Source: Flavihumibacter solisilvae (GTDB lineage Bacteria > Bacteroidota > Bacteroidia > Chitinophagales > Chitinophagaceae). Taken from it: a DNA stretch of 56,500 nt. Below, piece by piece: positions 34,221 through 42,011 of this stretch. The position numbers and the translations under genes are program-made. Under the pieces are notes generated by a model. It did no database searches. It was not told the origin of the DNA and saw nothing but the letters and a program-made list of their open reading frames with translations. The DNA lies in contig NZ_JSVC01000034.1 in the NCBI RefSeq assembly GCF_000814475.1, forward strand, positions 1 through 56,500, written 5' to 3'. Within the stretch, counting starts at the first letter, position 1; the number at the start of each line of letters is the position of its first letter.

Positions 34221-35681
34221 ATGAAAAAAAATACCGTAACCTTTTTTATTCTTATTACATCTTTCTATGCCAGTGCTCAAAATCTATTTCCCAAAAAGTT
34301 AGATGGATGTACTACTGATAAGTTTTGTCTTGATTGTGGCGACGTTAAAGCAAATGTCGACATCGTTAAGTTCAATTCATTAATCTCCGGGTTGAACAGG
34401 ACCAACAACTTAAAAGGTATAAAAGGAAGGGTAGTATTCCAGGTACTTGTTGATGCGATTGGTAAGGGTTGTGTTTTGAGTTATACTGATGTGTCAGAAC
34501 ATGTTATTTCAAGGAATATTGTAAATGCGCTTAATGGTTTTGATGGATTTATTCCTGCAAAAACAAATGGAAAGAATGAAGAGAGGACCTCTTTCAACCT
34601 GTCTTTCGATATACAGGATGGCGCAATTTCAGGTAAGGTGGACAGGGTAGATTTGAACGCGTTTAAAAAATCGTTTGATAAGCCAAATAGTCCGGAGATA
34701 TACAACAAGGATTATGTTTATAATAACGACAATTTAAAGAACTACAGGATAACGGTATGGAACACAAATAACTCGAGCCTTCCGAGTAATATGAATGACC
34801 TTATTGCGATAGACAAAAAAGGAATTATTTGGCTCAATGCTGATGATCAGTTCGTTAGGTTTGATGGTAAACAATTCGATGTTGTGGAACCGAAAAATGA
34901 TGAACTTAAAAAACCTGTTGAAGTTTACAGGTTTGCGACGGACAGCAGGAATAAGATTTGGGTGTATGGGGACAGGAAGTTTTTGAGTTTTGACGGTAAG
35001 AAGTGGACGCTGTATGACCAAAGTAAAATTGTTATTAACGAGGCTTCCAAAATGATTTTCAATGAAAAATCTGACGAACTATTTATTTGTTCGGGGCGGG
35101 GACTGACAATCGTTAAAAATAATACCTGGACTGATTTTAATAGAGTTAAAAAGTATCCGTTTGCCAGTGTATATTTTGCAAAACGGGACAGCAGGAACCG
35201 GATTTGGATTGGAACCTTTAATGGTTCATATCTTATAGACTCTATTGGTAATTGTACGAGCTTTAATGAAACGAGTTCAGTTTTGAAGGGTCAGTGTATT
35301 TCTGCGATGGATGAGGATGAATATGGCAATTTGTACTTCGGCTTATATGAATATGATAGTAAGCCTCCCGGGCAGATTAACAGGAATGAGGGAATAGCAA
35401 TCAGGTCAATAGACGGCACATGGAAGCAGTTCACAACATCAAATTCGGGAATGCCATTCAACAATACCACTGACGTTCGGTATGACAAACGAGAAAAAGT
35501 ACTGTGGATTTCTACAGATAGAGCAGGCCTCGTGAGATATGATCTGAAGGGTGGGTGGGAGAATTATCATCCGGGAAATTCTGGAATTCCTACTTCCTAT
35601 ATTTCACAAATGGCATTTGATAATAACGGAGTGCTGTACCTGGCTACAAGGCAGGGGCTGGTAAAAGTTGAGCGTCTGTAG
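34221..35681 (+). CDS. exported TonB-C-like plus sensor beta-propeller protein
   Basis: A 486-residue exported protein (signal MKKNTVTFFILITSFYASAQ, start at 34221). Residues about 55-135 resemble a TonB C-terminal fold (IKGRVVFQVLVDAIGKG...PAKTNGKNEERTSFNLSFDI). Residues about 170-486 are repeats of the two-component-regulator propeller type (LIAIDKKGIIWLNADDQFVRFDG, FATDSRNKIWVYGDRKFLSFDG, AKRDSRNRIWIGTFNG, YDKREKVLWISTDRAGLVRYD). No kinase or regulator module is attached. It may be a surface sensor or structural propeller. It ends 21 bases before the convergent permease gene. Confidence 0.75.
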   Translation: MKKNTVTFFILITSFYASAQNLFPKKLDGCTTDKFCLDCGDVKANVDIVKFNSLISGLNRTNNLKGIKGRVVFQVLVDAIGKGCVLSYTDVSEHVISRNIVNALNGFDGFIPAKTNGKNEERTSFNLSFDIQDGAISGKVDRVDLNAFKKSFDKPNSPEIYNKDYVYNNDNLKNYRITVWNTNNSSLPSNMNDLIAIDKKGIIWLNADDQFVRFDGKQFDVVEPKNDELKKPVEVYRFATDSRNKIWVYGDRKFLSFDGKKWTLYDQSKIVINEASKMIFNEKSDELFICSGRGLTIVKNNTWTDFNRVKKYPFASVYFAKRDSRNRIWIGTFNGSYLIDSIGNCTSFNETSSVLKGQCISAMDEDEYGNLYFGLYEYDSKPPGQINRNEGIAIRSIDGTWKQFTTSNSGMPFNNTTDVRYDKREKVLWISTDRAGLVRYDLKGGWENYHPGNSGIPTSYISQMAFDNNGVLYLATRQGLVKVERL

Positions 35682-35702
35682 ATGGCGGTACGTCGCACAT
35701 GT

Positions 35703-38084
35703 CTATTCCGTTTTCAAACTTTTTGCAGGATTGGCAATTGCCGCCTTAATGGCCTGGAAACTGACAGTTGCCAATGCAATCGTTAATGCTATGGCTCCCG
35801 CCGCTATAAATACCCACCAGCTGATGTCTATCCTGTATTCAAAATCCTGCAGCCACCGGTCCATTAAATAATAGGCGACCGGTGCTGCAAGTACGATGGC
35901 TATGCCTACTAATTTTATGAAATCTTTCGACAAAAGAGTAACAAGACTTTTGATGTCTGCACCGAGTACTTTGCGGATGCCAATTTCCTTTGTACGACGC
36001 TCGGTGTCATAAGCGGCCAGACCGGATAAGCCCAGGCAGGATATCAAGATGGTCAGGTAAGCAAAGTATTTTGCCAGCGTAAGCGTTCGCTCTTCGGATA
36101 AATATTGAGCTTTGAAAGTTTCGTCAAGAAACCCGAGGTTTAAGCCATAGCCGGGATTTACTTTTGAATAGAAGGAAGTAAGGTTGTCAATCACTTTTCT
36201 CTCAGCACCCGCCTGGATCCGGACCATTGCCATACTTACCCCATCCGGATCGCATTTGAAAATAAAAGGCGATATGGGCTGATGAACCGAAGCGGTATGA
36301 AAATCCTTTACCACACCAAGTATGGTTTTGTCCTCTCCCCATAATTTTACTTTTGTTCCAACGGGTTCTTTTAATCCCATGATCTTTACGGCAGTTTCAT
36401 TCAATAACAGGTAAGAAGAATTGCTGCCCAAACTATCCGAAAATGATTTTCCTTCCTTTACCTGCATCCCAAGCGTCTGTACCAGGTTTTCGTCAACGTT
36501 CCTGATGACGAAATCAATATTCTTACTCTGAATCTTTCCCGGCCACTCTATACCATAAGTCGATGAACCCCCGTCTTCCCGGATCAGGGTTTGATTTATG
36601 CCGCCCGCCTGGACAACACCATCCACTCTTCTCAGTTGTTCAAAGAAATTCTTTTTGTTTTCGAAGATCTTTCCTTCCAGATCAAAGTAGACCACGTTTT
36701 CTTTGGCATACCCGATTGATTTGGTTTGCGCATACTCAATTTGCCGGTAAACGATAAATACAGATACGATCAATACAAGCGAGATGATAAATTGAAAGAT
36801 GACAAGACCCTTTCTTACAAATAGTTCCCGTACTCCGCCTTCCAATTTTCCCTTTAAAGTAGCCAGCGGCCTGAAGCCTGAAAGATAAAAAGCCGGGTAA
36901 CTTCCGGACAGGATTCCGGTTACCAGGGCAATGATAAAGAGCCCCGATAGCTGGGCAACGGAAAAATGAAAGGACAATTGCTTCCCGGTTATAAAATTAA
37001 ATTGGTCAATTAGTAAGGCGACAAGCATCAATGCAACACCGGCAGAAATCGCTGTGACAAAAATGGATTCACCAAGAAACTGGTAAACCAGGTTTCGCCT
37101 GCTGCTGCCTATCGTTTTTTTAATGCCGATCTCTTTGAGCCTGCCCGATACTTTTGCCGTTGAAAGATTCATGAAATTGATAGAGGCAATTATTAACAGG
37201 AGAATGGCAATGACAGTAAACAACCTCACATTTGTGATCCTGCCACCGACCTGTTTTCCGTTCTCATAATTTCCGTACAGGTAAGCATCCGAATACTTTC
37301 TTACGAAAAGAGAGAAATGATTGCCCTTATCATATTTGTCAATAAACTTTTCAATCTTCTTATTGAAAGCGGTTATATTCACTCCTTCCTTCAGAAGAAG
37401 AAAGGTTTCGGGACCTGTGTTGGACCATTTGGTACCATTCTGCCATAGATCTTCCAGCAACTTTTGTTTGGTCAGGACAAAATCAAACTTCATCGTTGAT
37501 GCGCTGGTTACATCATTAAAAACGCCGGTTACAGACGATAAATGATCGCTTCCGAATGCATTCCATTGCAAAGACTTTCCCAAGGCTGCGTCAACGGAGC
37601 CATATAACTTCCGGGCAAGGCTTTCCGAGATCACTACATTATTTTTCTCAGTCAATACGGTGCCGGCATTGCCGGAGAGAAGTGGAAATGAAAAGACCTG
37701 GAAAAAGGCGTCACCGGAAAAAATGCCACTCGTCTTGAAAGAGTTCTCGCCATTTTTCATCGTAATATCCATGCCTTCTTTGGAAAGATTCATAACGGTC
37801 ACAGCTTTTTCCACTTCCGGCAGATCTTTTTCCAACGCTTCTGACAAAGGACCCTGGGTGTGATCCTGTATCCTTACCAGGTCGTTTTCGGTGCTTTGCA
37901 TCATTGCCTGGTATAGCCTGCTGTCATTTGCATGAAACTTGTCAATACTCTTCTCATCCTGCACCCACAGGTAAAGAAGAAAAGCAAATGCCAATCCTGT
38001 AGAAAGCCCGGTAAGATTGATTATAAAAGAAGACTTGTGTTTCTGTATACTCCGGACTGCAATGGTGAGGATGTGTTTCAGCAT
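35703..38084 (-). CDS. FtsX/MacB-type ABC transporter permease
   Basis: A 793-residue permease of the large tandem FtsX type common in Bacteroidota. A first membrane helix near residues 20-42 (FIINLTGLSTGLAFAFLLYLW) is followed by a MacB-type periplasmic domain, three helices (about 280-420), a further helix and second periplasmic domain, and three C-terminal helices with the FtsX signature RRTKEIGIRKVLGA; the first module has GRLKEIGIKKTIGSS. No ATPase gene is adjacent, so it must use a subunit encoded elsewhere. Such proteins export peptides or lipoprotein cargo, or act in stress resistance. Confidence 0.88.
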   Translation of the reverse strand: MLKHILTIAVRSIQKHKSSFIINLTGLSTGLAFAFLLYLWVQDEKSIDKFHANDSRLYQAMMQSTENDLVRIQDHTQGPLSEALEKDLPEVEKAVTVMNLSKEGMDITMKNGENSFKTSGIFSGDAFFQVFSFPLLSGNAGTVLTEKNNVVISESLARKLYGSVDAALGKSLQWNAFGSDHLSSVTGVFNDVTSASTMKFDFVLTKQKLLEDLWQNGTKWSNTGPETFLLLKEGVNITAFNKKIEKFIDKYDKGNHFSLFVRKYSDAYLYGNYENGKQVGGRITNVRLFTVIAILLLIIASINFMNLSTAKVSGRLKEIGIKKTIGSSRRNLVYQFLGESIFVTAISAGVALMLVALLIDQFNFITGKQLSFHFSVAQLSGLFIIALVTGILSGSYPAFYLSGFRPLATLKGKLEGGVRELFVRKGLVIFQFIISLVLIVSVFIVYRQIEYAQTKSIGYAKENVVYFDLEGKIFENKKNFFEQLRRVDGVVQAGGINQTLIREDGGSSTYGIEWPGKIQSKNIDFVIRNVDENLVQTLGMQVKEGKSFSDSLGSNSSYLLLNETAVKIMGLKEPVGTKVKLWGEDKTILGVVKDFHTASVHQPISPFIFKCDPDGVSMAMVRIQAGAERKVIDNLTSFYSKVNPGYGLNLGFLDETFKAQYLSEERTLTLAKYFAYLTILISCLGLSGLAAYDTERRTKEIGIRKVLGADIKSLVTLLSKDFIKLVGIAIVLAAPVAYYLMDRWLQDFEYRIDISWWVFIAAGAIALTIALATVSFQAIKAAIANPAKSLKTE

Positions 38085-38272
38085 AGATTAGGTTTTAAGC
38101 GGGGAGCAAGGCCATTACGCCAGGGGTTCAAATATTCAGCCATTATGTAAAGCGTTTATAATCTGACAGTTATAGGTCCTCAGCCTGCATTTGTTGTTCG
38201 TTTTCGATACAGTCATTGACCGGTTTTGGGACGCCCGGTCACTGGTTACCTCCGACTATGAAACTTCAATTA

Positions 38273-38539
38273 TTAGTAGCCGAAACTGGCGTACTTGCAC
38301 AAATGATGTCGCGCGCGGATAGTGTCCGCTTCGGTATTTGTCAAATGGCGGACGATTAAAAAATCACGACCTTTTACGGACACAATATCGATTTGCCCAG
38401 ATGGATATTCCAGGTATGCCTCTGTCTTGGGTAAGTCTTTGGAAGCGATCAAAAAAGGAAGCCCCCGCTGAAACTTTTGGTGACGTAAACGACGCACTGC
38501 CGTGTACCCGATGTTTTCTATTTTATTTGGGTCAATCAT
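38273..38539 (-). CDS. small conserved hypothetical protein
   Basis: An 88-residue protein starting MIDPNKIENIGYTAVRRLRHQ. The pattern GLPFLIASKDLPKTEAYLEYPSGQIDIV and RHLTNTEADTIRARH recalls, from memory, a small uncharacterised Bacteroidota family. Soluble and basic at the N-terminus. It is divergent from the DUF6934 gene at 38699; together they form a small accessory cluster of unknown role. Confidence 0.55.
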   Translation of the reverse strand: MIDPNKIENIGYTAVRRLRHQKFQRGLPFLIASKDLPKTEAYLEYPSGQIDIVSVKGRDFLIVRHLTNTEADTIRARHHLCKYASFGY

Positions 38540-38698
38540 CCTGTAATTATAAAGAAAAATATGGCTTTGTCAATATTGCAAGAGCTCTATAGTCGGGGGT
38601 ATTGGCGGCGGAAAGAGGGAGGGAATATCAGGTGTTTAAACGGTTGACTTTTATTTCAGGACGGCTTTGCTTTGTTGTGTTAACCCCTTAGTACTTCC

Positions 38699-39145
38699 AT
38701 GCAAGTTGAGGCATATCCTTATACAAAACGTCCCGAAAGCTTTTATTATGAATTTGAAAGCGATGGGCCGAATGGCCGAATAAAGAAAGTGGTTGAGTTT
38801 TACCGGCTTCAGCAGCGGGAGCAGGAAGTGTACAACCTGGCATTTGGCGACTGGGATGAAAATACTCACTGTATTAATGATCTTGCAATTTCCAATAATG
38901 GTGACCGGGATAAAGTGTTGGCAACAGTTGCCGCTACTGTTATAGAATTTATGCGTGAACGTCCCGGAGCTTTAGTTTTTGCTACAGGCAGCAGTAGTTC
39001 CCGCACTCGGTTATATCAAATGGGAATTGCAAGGATATGGCATGATGTAACTTCCCTGTTTGACATACAAGGCTATATTGGCGATGTCTGGCAGCCCTTT
39101 CAAAAAGGTGTTAATTATACAGCATTCTTGCTTAAAGCGCGGTAA
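38699..39145 (+). CDS. DUF6934 family protein
   Basis: A 148-residue soluble protein. The second half carries the pattern I associate with DUF6934: FATGSSSSRTRLYQMGIARIWHDV, then VWQPFQKGVNYTAFLLK. The first half (NGRIKKVVEFYRL, YNLAFGDWDENTHCINDLAISNNGDR) also fits. Function unknown; such genes occur scattered in accessory regions of Bacteroidota. A 54-codon gene follows 34 bases downstream, probably co-transcribed. Confidence 0.7.
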   Translation: MQVEAYPYTKRPESFYYEFESDGPNGRIKKVVEFYRLQQREQEVYNLAFGDWDENTHCINDLAISNNGDRDKVLATVAATVIEFMRERPGALVFATGSSSSRTRLYQMGIARIWHDVTSLFDIQGYIGDVWQPFQKGVNYTAFLLKAR

Positions 39146-39179
39146 AATCATAAATTTGAATAAGTAAATTGTTTGGACT

Positions 39180-39344
39180 ATGGCATCGCCTACTAAAAAG
39201 AGAGCAACCAGCAAAACGAAGATGACGGTAGATAAAGACCTCAGGGATTATTCAAATGATCCTTTCTTTATTAAAAAGAGAGAAGAGGCTGAAAAGTTTC
39301 TTAAAAGGGCCGGTTTGCCGGAATCGTTTAAAACAAAAAAATAA
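39180..39344 (+). CDS. 54-residue basic protein downstream of the DUF6934 gene
   Basis: ATG at 39180 to TAA at 39344. The protein is Lys-rich (MASPTKKRATSKTKMTVD...) with a plausible C-terminal helical segment (DPFFIKKREEAEKFLKRAGLP). It starts 34 bases after the DUF6934 stop on the same strand. The balanced amino-acid pattern and position suggest a real small gene, possibly an antitoxin-like or partner protein of DUF6934; function unknown. Confidence 0.55.
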   Translation: MASPTKKRATSKTKMTVDKDLRDYSNDPFFIKKREEAEKFLKRAGLPESFKTKK

Positions 39345-39402
39345 TTAGCTTATAAGCCACTAGTTTTATTTCCATTTGCCTCCTGGCTTCATCTAAAGAC
39401 CT

Positions 39403-40236
39403 TTAGTTGCGGTGGTAGATTTTTCCATGTATGAAGAACAATTCAATTCCGGCATGAAAGTAACCTTAGGGTTTTATTCTGTCATGTTCAAGAATTTTTG
39501 CGTCAACAAAATGAAATACGGCCAGAAGTCTTACGATTTCCAGGAAGGCAGTTTGATTTGCATTGCACCCCGGCAGGTTATAACAATGGACGAACAATTG
39601 CAAAAGCCGGTTGACCCCTCAGGCTGGGGTTTATTCTTTCATCCTGACCTGGTAAGGGGTACGTCACTAGGCAAAACAATAAAGAACTATTCATTTTTCT
39701 CCTACGAAACGAATGAGGCCCTTCATCTTTCTTAAAAAGAAAAGAGCGTATTGCAGGATATTGTACAGAAGATAGATGCTGAATTACTTGAAAATATTGA
39801 CAAGCACAGCCAGGCATTAATCGTTTCAAATATTGAATTGTTGCTCAACTACTGCACAAGGTATTACGACCGGCAGTTTATAACCCGTAAGCTTGTGAAT
39901 AAAGATATACTTGCAAGAGTTGAAAAAGAATTGCAGGAGTACCTGCATTCATCCTTACCTGGCGAAAAGGGGTTACCAACCGTGAAGTTCCTGGCAGATA
40001 AAATGTATTTATCCTCTAACTATCTTAGCGACTTACTAAAAAGGGAAACAGGAATGAATGCGCAGGACCGCATCCATTATTACCTGATTGAAGAAGCGAA
40101 AAATATGTTATTGAATTCAAATAAATCTGTCAGTGACCTGGCATATTCGCTGGGCTTCGGATACCCGCAATATTTCTCCCGGCTATTCAAATCTAAAACT
40201 GGAATGACCCCAGTTGAATATAGAAATATGAATTGA
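39403..40236 (+). pseudogene. AraC-family regulator broken by in-frame stops
   Basis: One continuous reading frame encodes an AraC-type regulator: PLVAVVDFS at the N-terminal end, a cupin-like part (ICIAPRQVITMD, GWGLFFHPDLV) and a complete C-terminal HTH (FLADKMYLSSNYLSDLLKRET, SDLAYSLGFGYPQYFSRLFK). A TAA at 39733-39735 interrupts it at HLS*KEK, where the family usually has Glu, so a single G-to-T change (GAA to TAA) explains it. Another in-frame TAA at 39394 and the lack of a start remove the first ~40 residues. The C-terminal HTH could still be made from an internal start. Confidence 0.85.
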
Positions 40237-40280
40237 AATGGTTTCGATCCATTGTCCCGGGAAAAATACCCTCTTTGGCA

Positions 40281-40388
40281 TCACAGAATTTGAATAAATT
40301 TATTCCAGTCCTTACCAATCTTCACGTACACCCTAACCGCACCTTTATTTTTCCCCATAGCCACATCGCCCAGCTCCCGCTTTCGCAT
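40281..40388 (-). CDS. possible 35-residue basic microprotein
   Basis: ATG at 40388, TGA at 40281: MRKRELGDVAMGKNKG then VRVYVKIGKDWNKFIQIL. It is preceded by GGAAAGGAGCA, an unusual Shine-Dalgarno-like stretch for this phylum but placed very close to the ATG. It lies in the gap between the broken AraC gene and the cupin gene. It could be a microprotein or the decayed tail of a larger gene; support is weak. Confidence 0.25.
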   Translation of the reverse strand: MRKRELGDVAMGKNKGAVRVYVKIGKDWNKFIQIL

Positions 40389-40470
40389 TGCTCCTTTCCA
40401 CAGTGTTTCGTTGGCTATAATTTGTGATTTAAATCACCTGCCGAACATTGACAGTTAAAAAACTAAACTT

Positions 40471-41046
40471 ATGAAACGAAATTCATTTTTAAAACTTGGC
40501 CTTACCCTTGGCACTCTTATGGCAACCCCTTTTACTATTTATGCAAGAATTAGAAACGGGAACCGGGATGACAAAGGCTTCAAAGTAGATGCCGGAAAGG
40601 ACCGTTTTGACAAAAGCATTTCTCCTTTTGAAGGAGATGCTTTTTACACTAAAGTATCAACCAAAGACACTGACGGGGATATGTATGTTTTTGAATCCAC
40701 ACGAATAAAAGAAGGCGGTCCCATATTGCACACGCATTATGAAACTGATGAATGGTGGTATGTTTTACAGGGAGAGTTTCTTATCAAAGTAGGCGATAAA
40801 CTTTATAATGCCAGGGCTGGAGATCTTGTATTCGGCCCGCGAAAGGTACCTCATACCTTTGCAAAGGTTGGACAAGGAGAAGCAAAAGTGATGATATGCC
40901 ATCAACCTGCCGGTAAAATGGAAGAATATTTCAGAAAGCTCAGTGAAGGGGTCGCTAAGAATATGTCTGAAGAAGAAAGAGACAATTTTAGAAAAGAGTA
41001 CGGTTTTGAAAAGGTTGGACCACCGTTAACGTTCTTAAAGCAGTGA
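40471..41046 (+). CDS. exported cupin-domain protein
   Basis: A 191-residue protein with an N-terminal export signal (MKRNSFLKLGLTLGTLMATPF) and one cupin barrel. Metal-binding residues are visible in LHTHYETDEWWYVLQGEF (two His and Glu) and in FGPRKVPHTFAKV (His). A C-terminal acidic helical segment follows. Cupins of this type are dioxygenases, isomerases or sensors; substrate unknown. The adjacent broken AraC regulator was probably its activator, so it may now be unregulated or silent. Confidence 0.8.
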   Translation: MKRNSFLKLGLTLGTLMATPFTIYARIRNGNRDDKGFKVDAGKDRFDKSISPFEGDAFYTKVSTKDTDGDMYVFESTRIKEGGPILHTHYETDEWWYVLQGEFLIKVGDKLYNARAGDLVFGPRKVPHTFAKVGQGEAKVMICHQPAGKMEEYFRKLSEGVAKNMSEEERDNFRKEYGFEKVGPPLTFLKQ

Positions 41047-41068
41047 AATGCTTTTAAAGCTATCAGCT

Positions 41069-41854
41069 ATGAAAAAGGAAAAGGAGCAGCTGCAAAGGAC
41101 AACTCATCATGCCAGTCCGCTCATTTCTCAATCTTTTACAGGCGGAATGATCATCGGCATTGTACTGTTGATCATATTGGCTCATGTTGGGTTTTATAAT
41201 ACTTATATCAGCCATTTCCCAAAGTTTGAAGACTACATTAATCCGCGTCGTGGTCTTATTCATTTTACTGCGATAATACATTTTCATGGGATGATGATGA
41301 TGGGCTGGCTTTTAATGCTGCTGGTTCAGCCCATTCTTATCCGGAAAGGAAATATGAAACTTCATCGCCTTGCAGGTCGCCTGAGTTATGTACTTGCACC
41401 ATTGGTGCTGCTCTCCATGTATTTAGTTACCTATAGCAGCCTTCATCGTGAGTCAGTACATGAGGGAGAAATAGCAGTAGCAAGAAGAGTGGCGCTCGAT
41501 GTGCCCTTGATCATATTTTTTGCTATACTTTATCTGCTCGCCATTTTTTCTACACACAAACCGGCCCTGCACAGCCGCTTTATGTGCAGTACAGCTTTTA
41601 TATTTATCAGCCCGCCTTTGGCCAGGACGTTTAGAGCCTACCTCGATCTCAGCCGTGATGGTAGTATCGATATGTCCAAAAACATTATTATGATTCTTGC
41701 AGGAATAATTACAGTTATAGATTCCTGGCGGACCAAACGTATCAGCCCCTTTGCCCTGGTGCTGGGCTTCATGGTGTTGAACAGAGTCATCTGGTATATC
41801 AGGGACACTCCTTTTTGGCACTCAATAGCAAATGCGATTGTAAAAATATTCTGA
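41069..41854 (+). CDS. multi-pass membrane protein, possibly heme- or quinone-linked
   Basis: A 261-residue integral membrane protein (MKKEKEQLQ start at 41069; an ATG at 41048 adds 7 residues). About seven hydrophobic helices are visible, from MIIGIVLLIILAHVGFY onward. Several His lie near helix ends (FTAIIHFHGMMMMGW, KLHRLAGRLSYVL, KPALHSRFM), reminiscent of DUF2306-like or cytochrome-b561-like proteins; the resemblance is suggestive only. It follows the cupin gene by 22 bases and is probably co-transcribed with it. Confidence 0.65.
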   Translation: MKKEKEQLQRTTHHASPLISQSFTGGMIIGIVLLIILAHVGFYNTYISHFPKFEDYINPRRGLIHFTAIIHFHGMMMMGWLLMLLVQPILIRKGNMKLHRLAGRLSYVLAPLVLLSMYLVTYSSLHRESVHEGEIAVARRVALDVPLIIFFAILYLLAIFSTHKPALHSRFMCSTAFIFISPPLARTFRAYLDLSRDGSIDMSKNIIMILAGIITVIDSWRTKRISPFALVLGFMVLNRVIWYIRDTPFWHSIANAIVKIF

Positions 41855-41890
41855 TGTACAAAATAAAGCGCGTAACAGGCAAGCGCAAGA

Positions 41891-41999
41891 GCCGACCCTG
41901 CCCGGGATTCTCCATGCAACTGGTAGCGACCTTTGGTTTAGGATTTCAGGAAATTACTGCAGCGAGCAAAAACAAGGGTTTGCTAAATATAGAAATTCT
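41891..41999 (-). pseudogene. 5' remnant of a second 48002-type gene
   Basis: On the minus strand this stretch aligns with the promoter and first ~30 codons of the gene at 48002-49144. The TATATTTAGCAAACCC block before the start is conserved, the signal-peptide region is mutated with a stop (LLAAVIS*), and the motif C-MENPGQG matches CMENSGQG of the intact gene. It starts just 12 bases after the macroglobulin stop, exactly where the next copy of an alternating array would lie. Confidence 0.75.
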
Positions 42000-42011
42000 A
42001 CTCTCACACCT

